Source: Syntrophus sp963665935
GTDB taxonomy: Bacteria > Desulfobacterota > Syntrophia > Syntrophales > Syntrophaceae
DNA length: 64,000 nt
Reading direction: 5' to 3'
Assembly: GCA_963665935.1 (NCBI GenBank)
Contig: OY762510.1
Location: forward strand, 1,798,001-1,862,000
A program made the translations under genes and the position numbers. Shown here piece after piece: positions 7,851 to 13,990 of the stretch. The notes below the pieces were generated by a model. That model had not been told where the DNA came from and did no database searches. It saw nothing but the letters and a program-made list of their open reading frames with translations. How positions within the stretch are numbered: the first letter of the stretch is position 1; every line of letters begins with the position of its first letter.

Positions 7851-8637
7851 AACGAACCCGGCGCTCATCGTCGCATCGCCAACCCTCCCGGTTAATTCGC
7901 CGTTATGCCCAACAAACAAGAAATTGGACTCATATTTCTTCCATCTCCTTGAGAAATTCATCCATTCCGACAGTACCAATACATACACCGTTACGGACAG
8001 GATAGCCCAGGCAGCATTGCCCAGAAACGCCGCATGGTTGGTGCAGGAATGGAAGAACCAGGCAGGGGATCGTCCCGATTCAGATAATCCCGGATCAGGT
8101 CCCTCCGCCAGGTGGCGCTCTGTTCCTCATCTGACTATTTGAGACATCCCTTGATTCAGACAATGCGGACGCCTTTTACACTGGGGCAGGACGAGCTGGC
8201 CGGCATCCAGCTGCACTCGCCGGAATGCCGGCTTAAGCAGTGGTGATATCTGGAAGATCTTTGCATGTTCCCATCATTTCCAAGTGGCATACAATTTTTT
8301 CCTCAAGGGCCATGTGTCGCAGACTGAATGCTGTCTTGGTGTGTGATGATAGAGGGTTAAATTAAGGCGCTTTGGGAAGATATTTTTATATGCCGGGGAT
8401 ATCTGTTACTTCCTGGAGTCAGTTAAGCGTCACTATTGTAAAGACTGCTTGATTTCAATCAGCAATTGACAAATTTTCTATAAATTACGAAGTTCTTTTT
8501 TAGTCCTTATTACCATGATATCCGAAACCTTGAAGATGACTAGCGACTTGAAATTATGAAATATTTCATTTTTTTGGTAAACTATCATATGGTATGGTGA
8601 TAAAAAAATCGGAAAAAGCAAACCTCGTATATTAATT
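7851..8637. other. About 790 bases without a supported gene
   Basis: The only open frame of size (7822-8142 plus) has no ribosome binding site and unusual composition; I leave it out. An inverted repeat GCCGGCAT/ATGCCGGC lies at 8199-8206 and 8225-8232. From about 8400 the sequence turns AT-rich, unlike the GC-rich nif region. It directly precedes the first cassette boundary at 8638, so an attI-like or degraded attC site could lie here, but I cannot outline one. Confidence 0.4.
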
Positions 8638-8644
8638 GTTGGCC
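8638..8644 (+). other. Left recombination junction of gene cassette 1
   Basis: GTTGGCC matches the integron core-site consensus G|TTRRRY closely. It is exactly the reverse complement of GGCCAAC, the R'' box of the attC site that closes this cassette (9327-9333), as it must be if the cassette once existed as a circle. The insertion point would be after G8638. Confidence 0.55.
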
Positions 8645-8657
8645 GAGAAGATAAAAT

Positions 8658-9356
8658 ATGCCAAGACGACCAAGACCATTAGAGGCAAAACGAAGCGAGC
8701 ACTGGCTCCGAGTGATGGTGAACGAGCATCCTAATGTGCTGGATACAGTTATCGCCGATGTCTTTAGTTGGCGCGACGTAATGATCGATTGGCGTTCCCC
8801 TCGCCAGGACGACGACTATGCGGAATACTACGATGAGGCATTTCTTGACCGTCTTGGTGTTGACGAACTGATTATGCCACTTGATGAGTTCTGGCCTAAG
8901 AGCGGGCCACGTTGGGACGGGTTGGCCCGCACAACGGATGGCAAATTGATCTTGGTTGAAGCCAAGGCCCACATCGACGAGGCCGTTGATTACCGTAGTA
9001 AGGCTTCATCTGATGCACTTCGTAGAATCGAAGAGCGCTTGGACGAAGCCAAGTCTGCATTTCATGCGAGCAAGGATGCTTGTTGGCACACGCCATTGTA
9101 CCAGATGGCCAACCGCCTTGCGCATCTCTATTACCTGGCCGGGATCAATGACAAAGATGCATACCTTGTCTTCATTGACTTTGCGAACGCTCCGGATGTT
9201 CCCGAACCGGCGTCTCCAGAAGAATGGCGAGGGGCAGTTCGTCTGGCGCACAAGTGTCTTGGGCTAAAGGACTGCAGGCTTATGAGACGTGTAGCAACAA
9301 TCATTGTGGACCTTAAAAATGGTAACGGCCAACCATTTGCTGCATGGGATCGCTAA
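8658..9356 (+). CDS. Cassette 1 protein, possible PD-(D/E)XK nuclease fold
   Basis: 232 residues, family name not recognised. The stretch RWDGLARTTDGKLILVEAKA has the D-x(n)-(E)-x-K arrangement with a hairpin between, the signature of PD-(D/E)XK nucleases, though other proteins share it. No signal peptide or membrane segment. The gene begins 14 bases after the cassette junction and runs into the attC site that overlaps its last codons, the compact arrangement of integron cassettes. No ribosome binding site of note. A nuclease or defence role is a guess; cassette location is better supported than function. Confidence 0.6.
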   Translation: MPRRPRPLEAKRSEHWLRVMVNEHPNVLDTVIADVFSWRDVMIDWRSPRQDDDYAEYYDEAFLDRLGVDELIMPLDEFWPKSGPRWDGLARTTDGKLILVEAKAHIDEAVDYRSKASSDALRRIEERLDEAKSAFHASKDACWHTPLYQMANRLAHLYYLAGINDKDAYLVFIDFANAPDVPEPASPEEWRGAVRLAHKCLGLKDCRLMRRVATIIVDLKNGNGQPFAAWDR

Positions 9357-9386
9357 AAGCAGCGCCCCATGAGCAATTCGTTATAT
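9327..9386 (+). repeat. attC-like site 1 (60 bp)
   Basis: R'' box GGCCAAC (9327-9333) and R' box GTTATAT (9380-9386) bound a stem: TTGCTGCATGGG pairs with CCCATGAGCAA, leaving one G unpaired, as the extrahelical bases of attC sites do. Length 60 bp is classical (59-base element). The stop codon of cassette 1 and the start of cassette 2 both lie in it. Confidence 0.65.
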
Positions 9387-10107
9387 GAGACAAATGATTA
9401 TAGATATCGACAATTCAGACTCTGTTCATGCCGCCGTGCAGCACATTTCTAAAGACTGGTTTGATCCGGTGAAAATATATGCTGGTCTAAAGGCCGCTGG
9501 AAAGACAGAATCGTCTGGTTTCTGGTGTCCAGGTACACACATGCTGACCGCTGTATCTGGGTTTCTCGGCTGGACATCGGCTCAGTTTCTGAATGAGTGG
9601 GATCAACGATGTATCGGTAATGACATGAAGTTCATGGGGTATCACTGCACTCGTCACAGCGATAAGCATGTGTTTTTCGAAAAAGGCATTCTTCCGCTAT
9701 CGGAAGAGACAATAAGGCTTTCCGAAGACAGCAGCCAGACCGTGCAAGGAAGAAGGATGTGGGAGTACAGATTTCACCAGAGTCCCGGCCCCTGGTTCTT
9801 GCTGAGTTACAAGTGCGCCAAGAAACCGGAAAATCACTTTTTCCTCAAAGGCCCTGAAATCCTGTTGGGTTGCGTTGGTGAACACGTGGGCGTCGAACCT
9901 GCTGACTCAGTCCCACTAATAATCCACTGTGCCATACCTTATTCGTTGCTTTCGGAAAAGGACTACTTCGCGTTCTGTGTGTTGCGTGCGTATTTCGATT
10001 TCCTTGACCCTGAAGATGATATGAGCGACCCGTTCGATGGTTATTCTATCGATCTACGAGGGAAGGTGCTCGATCCGAGACATATCATCAGGATAGAAGA
10101 GATATGA
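9385..10107 (+). CDS. Cassette 2 hypothetical protein
   Basis: 240 residues, not recognised. It is probably cytosolic: no signal peptide or transmembrane helix, many aromatic and charged residues, several His and Cys (SSGFWCPGTHML, FMGYHCTRHSDK). The ATG overlaps the recombination junction, so translation may rely on a neighbouring cassette or on a second ATG at 9394. The cassette starts with GTTATAT, the reverse complement of the ATATAAC box of its own attC site at 10113. Function unknown. Confidence 0.55.
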   Translation: MRQMIIDIDNSDSVHAAVQHISKDWFDPVKIYAGLKAAGKTESSGFWCPGTHMLTAVSGFLGWTSAQFLNEWDQRCIGNDMKFMGYHCTRHSDKHVFFEKGILPLSEETIRLSEDSSQTVQGRRMWEYRFHQSPGPWFLLSYKCAKKPENHFFLKGPEILLGCVGEHVGVEPADSVPLIIHCAIPYSLLSEKDYFAFCVLRAYFDFLDPEDDMSDPFDGYSIDLRGKVLDPRHIIRIEEI

Positions 10108-10112
10108 ATCAT

Positions 10113-10185
10113 CATATAACGAATAAGGATTGAGACGAACCCGCTTCCGCTACGCTCCAGCGGTCGGCTTAGCTTTACTTTGGGC
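10113..10185 (+). repeat. attC-like site 2 (about 73 bp, altered right end)
   Basis: R'' box ATATAAC (10113-10119) is followed by an imperfect stem around CCGCT...AGCGG (10141-10162), with GAGACGAACC opposite GGTCGGCTTAGC. The right end reads TTTGGGC (10179-10185), so the G that should precede the cleaved TT is a T. Recombination here may be impaired. Confidence 0.5.
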
Positions 10186-10207
10186 GAATAGGGATAAGGC
10201 GAGAAAC

Positions 10208-10675
10208 ATGAACGTTGACTGGTCAGCCATAGGCTCAGTAGGAACTGCAGTGGCCGTGTTCGTCGCAGCTTGGCAGGTCCGCAAGAACACTCAACAAGCG
10301 AGGACCGATTTCGAGGACGACTTATCGCGAGAATACCGTGAAGTAGCACGGTGCATTCCAGTGAAAGCACATCTTGGGCGGGAGCTGGAAGATGAGGAGT
10401 TTGAGCAGGCATTCCCGTGCCTTTATCAGTACATTGATCTCACCAACGAGCAGATCTTCCTCAGAATGAATGGCCGAATCAGCAAGGCTACGTGGGTCAA
10501 TTGGATGGACGGGATGAAGTCGAATCTAACTCGGCCTGCATTCAGTCAGGCTTGGGGACGCATCAGGGACGGCTCGCATGGCAGCTTTTCAGAACTTAGA
10601 AAACTTGAGCAAAGTGGGTTCAAGAGCGACCCGCGGAAGTGGATTCCTGCATGGAAAAGGCTATGGCACCGGTAG
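10208..10675 (+). CDS. Cassette 3 small membrane-anchored protein
   Basis: 155 residues from ATG 10208; a longer frame from 10130 translates the attC site and is rejected. The N-terminus VDWSAIGSVGTAVAVFVAAWQV is one transmembrane segment, followed by a charged, mainly helical cytosolic part rich in Trp and Arg. Short proteins with this type of N-terminal helix are frequent in integron cassettes. AAGG seven bases before the ATG is a weak binding site. Function unknown. Confidence 0.6.
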   Translation: MNVDWSAIGSVGTAVAVFVAAWQVRKNTQQARTDFEDDLSREYREVARCIPVKAHLGRELEDEEFEQAFPCLYQYIDLTNEQIFLRMNGRISKATWVNWMDGMKSNLTRPAFSQAWGRIRDGSHGSFSELRKLEQSGFKSDPRKWIPAWKRLWHR

Positions 10676-10677
10676 GC

Positions 10678-10740
10678 ACCCAACCTATCACTCCAGCCGA
10701 CACCGAAAAGACCCGGCGCTGCTGAGTTCAACGTTTTGGC
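10678..10740 (+). repeat. attC-like site 3 (about 62 bp)
   Basis: R'' box ACCCAAC (10678-10684) fits RYYYAAC perfectly. ACTCCAGCCG opposite CGCTGCTGAGT forms the stem with single unpaired bases. The right end GTTTTGGC (10733-10740) carries extra T. It begins two bases after the stop of cassette 3. Confidence 0.55.
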
Positions 10741-10755
10741 TTTAAGGAAGAGAGA

Positions 10756-11216
10756 ATGAACGTATTTGAAGAGTTCAAGCGATTGATATCGAGGTTGGAG
10801 AAGGAACGGGTAAGGTATGCGCTTGTAGGCGGGGTCGCGATGGCTTTTTATACAGAGCCGCGATTCACCCGAGACATTGACCTCCCCTTGTAGACAACGA
10901 CGACTTTGATAAGGTCAAAGGTGTTCTGGAAAAGGATGGATATCTCGAATCTGCATCTCCTTGGACATTCCGGAACGTGGCCATCGAGCTTCATCGGTTT
11001 CTAAAGGTTGTAAACGAAGAAGATGAAATGCTGATCGATATTCCTGTTGCCAAAGATGAGGAGGTCAGAAAGGTAATTCAGAATGCTGTGGAAGCGGAGT
11101 CAGAAGAAGGAAGGGTCATGCTTGCAAATAAGAAAGATTTGATCTGGCTCAAAAAGATGAGGGACTCGAAACAGGATCAGGCAGATATAGAGAAGCTTAA
11201 AGATGACAAAGATTGA
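10756..11216 (+). pseudogene. Nucleotidyltransferase (AbiEii/MNT-like), frameshifted
   Basis: The first frame gives MNVFEEFKRLISRLEKERV, then YALVGGVAMAFYTEPRFTRDIDL and a stop at about 10891. The next frame continues as VDNDDFDKVKGVLEKDGY and on to 11216. Removing two bases (or adding one) near 10886-10890 restores a 150-residue nucleotidyltransferase with the GG and D-x-D metal motifs. Such proteins act as toxin or partner in two-gene modules. The ATG has AAGGAAGAGAG upstream. The break may be a real mutation or a sequencing error in a CCCC run. It is the main gene of cassette 4. Confidence 0.7.
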
Positions 11217-11331
11217 CAAGGTCCTAAAAAAACTCAGTGATCTTTATGAGTTCAATAGAAAGATCAAGACCTACGCGTTGAAGGAAAAGGCCAACAAGCC
11301 AATCCAGCCGACTCGTAACACTCGTGGCTGA
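11203..11331 (+). CDS. 42-residue protein overlapping the nucleotidyltransferase end
   Basis: Small frame MTKIDKVLKKLSDLYEFN, continuing basic and helical, starting 14 bases before the nucleotidyltransferase stop and ending inside attC site 4. The AAGCTTAAAG before the ATG is a weak binding site. The overlap suggests translational coupling. It may be a partner of the upstream gene or an accidental frame; the last 12 codons come from the attC stem. Confidence 0.4.
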   Translation: MTKIDKVLKKLSDLYEFNRKIKTYALKEKANKPIQPTRNTRG

Positions 11332-11345
11332 TTCTTGTGTTCGCC
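11289..11345 (+). repeat. attC-like site 4 (57 bp)
   Basis: R'' box GGCCAAC (11289-11295) and R' box GTTCGCC (11339-11345). AACA-N4-AATCCAGCC pairs with GGCTGATT-N4-TGTT, with one extra C unpaired on the left arm. This is the clearest of the four sites and has a classical length. Confidence 0.7.
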
Positions 11346-11417
11346 AAATAAAAAATGAAATGATTAGTACCCCCTGATATAACTACTTCAGTAGAACTAT
11401 GACGGAGGTCATTAAAA

Positions 11418-11630
11418 ATGACCAGAGAGTTCAATGCGGTAATTGAAAGGGATGAAGACGGCTACTTTGTTGCCTCTGTTCCCGAGCTGTGAGGATGCCA
11501 TACCCAAGCGAAATCCCTTGATGTCTTAATGAAGCGAGTGAAGGAAGCGATTCTTCTCTGTCTTGAGATAGAGGACCTGTATCAAACGAATTCATGGGCA
11601 TTCAGCGCATGGCAGTTTCCCAATGAATAA
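11418..11630 (+). pseudogene. HicB-type antitoxin with an internal stop
   Basis: MTREFNAVIERDEDGYFVAS, then VPEL, a TGA at 11490-11492, then GCHTQAKSLDVLMKRVKEAI. The HicB family normally has P-G-C-H at that point, so the TGA replaces the proline codon. Good ribosome binding site (GACGGAGG) upstream. Total length of 70 codons fits HicB. It lies in the last, open-ended cassette-like segment. Confidence 0.7.
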
Positions 11631-11736
11631 CTTTTCCTCAGTTACTGGTTTACAACTTATCAAAGCCCTTCGGAATCTTGGTTTTGAAATCCTTCCTGAA
11701 GTGCGAATATGGACAACAGAAGTAAATTATGCCTGA
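11623..11736 (+). pseudogene. HicA-type toxin, truncated
   Basis: The frame MNNFSSVTGLQLIKALRNLG, then FEILP, is the start of a HicA mRNA interferase, but after about 25 residues the sequence is unrelated and stops at 37 residues. The catalytic histidine region (GSHxxx) is lost. The ATG overlaps the end of the hicB remnant by eight bases, the usual coupling in reverse-order hicBA units. Confidence 0.6.
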
Positions 11737-11768
11737 ACAAGATGAACGAAAATAAACAGGAGGTTGAA

Positions 11769-12053
11769 ATGCAACACAATTCATACTTTGAAGGAAAGGT
11801 GCAGAGCCTTGCCGTAAATGTGCCGGAGGGCAGGGCCACTGTCGGGGTGATCGAACCGGGGAGTTATACCTTTGGAACGGATTCCGAAGAGCATATGACC
11901 ATCGTTGCCGGCTCAGCGAAGGTGAAGTTACCCGGCGGTGATTGGCAGTCCTTTGGAAAAGGGGAAACCTTTATCGTCCCGCCGAAGTCGTCCTTCGATA
12001 TCGAGGCAGCGGCCGATGTCGCGTACATCTGCTATTACATCAGTCCGTCGTAA
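11769..12053 (+). CDS. ppnP: Pyrimidine/purine nucleoside phosphorylase PpnP
   Basis: 94 residues, the same as E. coli PpnP (YaiE, DUF1255). A cupin fold is indicated by EGRATVGVIEPGSYTFGT, EHMTIVAGSAKV and DWQSFGKGETFIVP. The family splits nucleosides with phosphate into base and ribose-1-phosphate. The start is set by CAGGAGG at 11758-11764; the longer frame from 11709 is not needed. It stands alone, between the cassette remains and nifH, and is followed by its own terminator. Its base composition is back to that of the core genome. Confidence 0.88.
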   Translation: MQHNSYFEGKVQSLAVNVPEGRATVGVIEPGSYTFGTDSEEHMTIVAGSAKVKLPGGDWQSFGKGETFIVPPKSSFDIEAAADVAYICYYISPS

Positions 12054-12096
12054 ACATCCGTTCAATCTTTTTGTTTCACAGTAACGCATTTCCTTT

Positions 12097-12137
12097 GCCG
12101 CCAGAATCCCCCGGTTTTGGCGGCGTTTCTTTTTTTC
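12097..12137 (+). terminator. Terminator after ppnP
   Basis: GCCGCCA (12097-12103) pairs with TGGCGGC (12118-12124) and is followed by GTTTCTTTTTTTC. It separates ppnP from the nifH promoter region. Confidence 0.8.
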
Positions 12138-12146
12138 TCCCCGAAT

Positions 12147-12190
12147 CCTACATCCACGTAGCCTTTCTGGTGAATCCTACCTGTCGGTAG
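12147..12190 (+). promoter_or_regulatory. Two tandem CCTAC-N6-GTAG dyads upstream of nifH
   Basis: CCTAC-atccac-GTAG (12147-12161) and CCTAC-ctgtcg-GTAG (12176-12190), both preceded by GAAT. Their centres are 29 bp apart, about three helical turns. They lie 130-160 bp before the -24 element. A candidate IHF site (TATCATCCCGTTT, 12249-12261) lies between dyads and promoter. These are probable activator sites of the nif operon; no TGT-N10-ACA was found here. Confidence 0.55.
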
Positions 12191-12312
12191 CTGAAATACG
12201 GACTTCAACGGATGGTCTGCGACCGTCCAGGAAGAACTTCTGCTAAGCTATCATCCCGTTTATACGAGTTAATTCACGATGAGGAACTGCAACCGGCCAG
12301 CCCTTTCCCCTT

Positions 12313-12329
12313 ATGGCATGTTCGTTGAT
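12313..12329 (+). promoter_or_regulatory. Sigma-54 promoter of the nif operon
   Basis: ATGGCATGTTCGTTGAT matches the -24/-12 consensus with TGGCA and TTG; GG (12315-12316) is 12 bases from the -12 pair, which here is GA instead of GC. Predicted start of transcription near 12340, about 38 bases before the nifH ATG. Confidence 0.65.
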
Positions 12330-12377
12330 CTATGTAAGGCAAACGTCATTGTTTACGTAGGAAAAAGGAGAAGGGAC

Positions 12378-13202
12378 ATGAGAAAAATAGCGATTTACGG
12401 GAAAGGCGGCATCGGGAAATCCACCACGACTCAGAATACCGTCGCGGCTTTGGCCGAAATGGGCAAGAAGATCATGGTCGTCGGGTGCGACCCGAAGGCG
12501 GATTCCACCCGCCTCATGCTGGGTGGTCTCTCGCAGAAAACGGTTCTGGATACGCTCCGCTCCGAAGGGGAGGACATCGACCTGGAGGATGTGATGAAGG
12601 TCGGGTTCAAGGGAACACGCTGCGTCGAATCGGGCGGTCCGGAACCGGGCGTGGGCTGCGCCGGCCGGGGAATCATTACGTCCATCAATCTCCTCGAACA
12701 GCTCGGGGCCTACTCCGACTCCATCGGTCTGGACTACGCCTTCTATGATGTTCTGGGCGACGTGGTCTGCGGCGGGTTCGCCATGCCGATCCGGGATGGA
12801 AAGGCAAAGGAGATCTACATCGTCGTCTCGGGAGAGATGATGGCCATGTATGCGGCCAACAACATCTGCAAGGGGATTGTCAAGTTCGCCGAATCGGGTG
12901 GCGTCCGCTTGGGCGGGCTGATCTGCAACAGCCGTAAGGTGGATAACGAAAGGGAACTGATTGAAAAGCTGGCCGAAAGCCTGGGCACCCAGATGATCCA
13001 TTTCGTTCCCCGGGACAACATGGTCCAGCGGGCCGAGATCAATCGGAAGACCGTCATCGAGTTCGATGCGACGGCGCCCCAGGCCGACGAATACCGCGCC
13101 CTGGCCCACGCCATCGACGGGAACGAGAAGTTTGTCATCCCGAAGCCGCTCCTCACCGATGAGTTGGAGGCCCTGCTCATCCAGTATGGTGTGGGGCAAT
13201 AA
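12378..13202 (+). CDS. nifH: Nitrogenase iron protein NifH
   Basis: 274 residues. Dinitrogenase reductase passes electrons with ATP hydrolysis to the MoFe protein. Seen: P-loop GKGGIGKST at the N-terminus, VGCDPKADSTR, the [4Fe-4S] ligands in PGVGCAGRG and DVVCGGFAMP, and the switch region YDVLGDV. Start is ATG 12378 with AAGGAGAAGG just upstream; an earlier in-frame start at 12279 lies before the promoter. First gene of the nif operon. It lacks the usual ADP-ribosylation context RGIIT-adjacent arginine? No: the arginine in CAGRGIITSI is present, but no draT is seen nearby; regulation is more likely through NifI1/NifI2. Confidence 0.97.
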   Translation: MRKIAIYGKGGIGKSTTTQNTVAALAEMGKKIMVVGCDPKADSTRLMLGGLSQKTVLDTLRSEGEDIDLEDVMKVGFKGTRCVESGGPEPGVGCAGRGIITSINLLEQLGAYSDSIGLDYAFYDVLGDVVCGGFAMPIRDGKAKEIYIVVSGEMMAMYAANNICKGIVKFAESGGVRLGGLICNSRKVDNERELIEKLAESLGTQMIHFVPRDNMVQRAEINRKTVIEFDATAPQADEYRALAHAIDGNEKFVIPKPLLTDELEALLIQYGVGQ

Positions 13203-13220
13203 AGGAAAAGGAGAAGAAAC

Positions 13221-13574
13221 ATGCTGATGATACGCGCAATTGTTCGACCGGAAAAGGTTGACGGAGTCCTGGAACGACTGATGGACGAAGGATTTCCCGC
13301 TGTCACCCGGATCAATGTTTCCGGCCGGGGTAAACAGAGGGGCATCCGCATCGGGGATATCACCTATGACGAGATTTCCAAGGAAATGCTGATGATGGTC
13401 GTTTCCGATGAGGACAAGGAACTGGTCGTAAAGACCATTATCTCTTCCGCCCGCACCGGGGAAAAAGGCGCCTTTGGCGACGGCAAGATCTTCATCTCTC
13501 CGGTGGAGGAAGTTTACACGGTCAGTTCCGGGATTCGGGAAACCGTCGCCGGCATCGAGGAGGTCAAGGTATGA
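13221..13574 (+). CDS. nifI1: NifI1, GlnB-like nitrogenase regulator
   Basis: 117 residues of PII fold: MLMIRAIVRPEKVDGVLERL, then the T-loop region (VSGRGKQRGI...) and the C-loop with SARTGEKGAFGDGKIFISPV. In methanogens and many anaerobes NifI1 and NifI2 form a complex that binds the MoFe protein and stops activity when 2-oxoglutarate is low or ADP high. The T-loop is short and lacks the usual uridylylated tyrosine of GlnB, as in NifI proteins. Located 18 bases after nifH with AAGGAGAAG, and overlapping nifI2 by four bases. Confidence 0.92.
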   Translation: MLMIRAIVRPEKVDGVLERLMDEGFPAVTRINVSGRGKQRGIRIGDITYDEISKEMLMMVVSDEDKELVVKTIISSARTGEKGAFGDGKIFISPVEEVYTVSSGIRETVAGIEEVKV

Positions 13575-13951
13575 AAGAGGTGATGGCCATCATTCGAATG
13601 AACCGGATCAACCAGACGAAGACGGCCCTGGCCGAAGCGGGGATCTCTTCGCTCCATGCCCGGGAGTGCCTGGGACGGGGCAAGGGGCTCGTTGATCTTG
13701 ACATCCTCAAAGGGGCCGAGCAGGGCTACGAAGAGGCCATTTCTCAACTGGGGAATACCCAGCGGCTGATTCCCAAACGGATGATCTCGATCATTGTGCC
13801 GGACAAACTCGTCGCCAAGACCGTGTCAACGATCATCGCCGTCAGCCGGACCGGCAAGCCCGGCGACGGCAAGATCTTTGTGATGCCGGTGAACGAATCG
13901 ATCCGGATCCGCACCGGGGAAAGCGGCGATGACACCCTCGACGAAGTTTAA
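13571..13951 (+). CDS. nifI2: NifI2, GlnB-like nitrogenase regulator
   Basis: 126 residues of PII fold (MKEVMAIIRMNRINQTKTAL; ending with SRTGKPGDGKIFVMPVNESI). The central T-loop is long (GLVDLDILKGAEQGYEEAI), which is the NifI2 hallmark and the part that contacts NifDK. ATGA overlap with nifI1 means coupled translation and equal amounts, needed for the hetero-oligomer. Placement between nifH and nifD is the order known from archaea, clostridia and anaerobic deltaproteobacteria. Confidence 0.92.
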   Translation: MKEVMAIIRMNRINQTKTALAEAGISSLHARECLGRGKGLVDLDILKGAEQGYEEAISQLGNTQRLIPKRMISIIVPDKLVAKTVSTIIAVSRTGKPGDGKIFVMPVNESIRIRTGESGDDTLDEV

Positions 13952-13990
13952 CGGATTTCCTGGAAACAAACGATAAGAAGGAGGAAGGCA

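Noticed and set aside
7822..8142. Open frame of 106 codons with a phrase (AAWLVQEW) faintly like an IS integrase
   Set aside because: The likeness covers about ten residues only; no catalytic D-D-E pattern and no inverted repeats of an insertion sequence.
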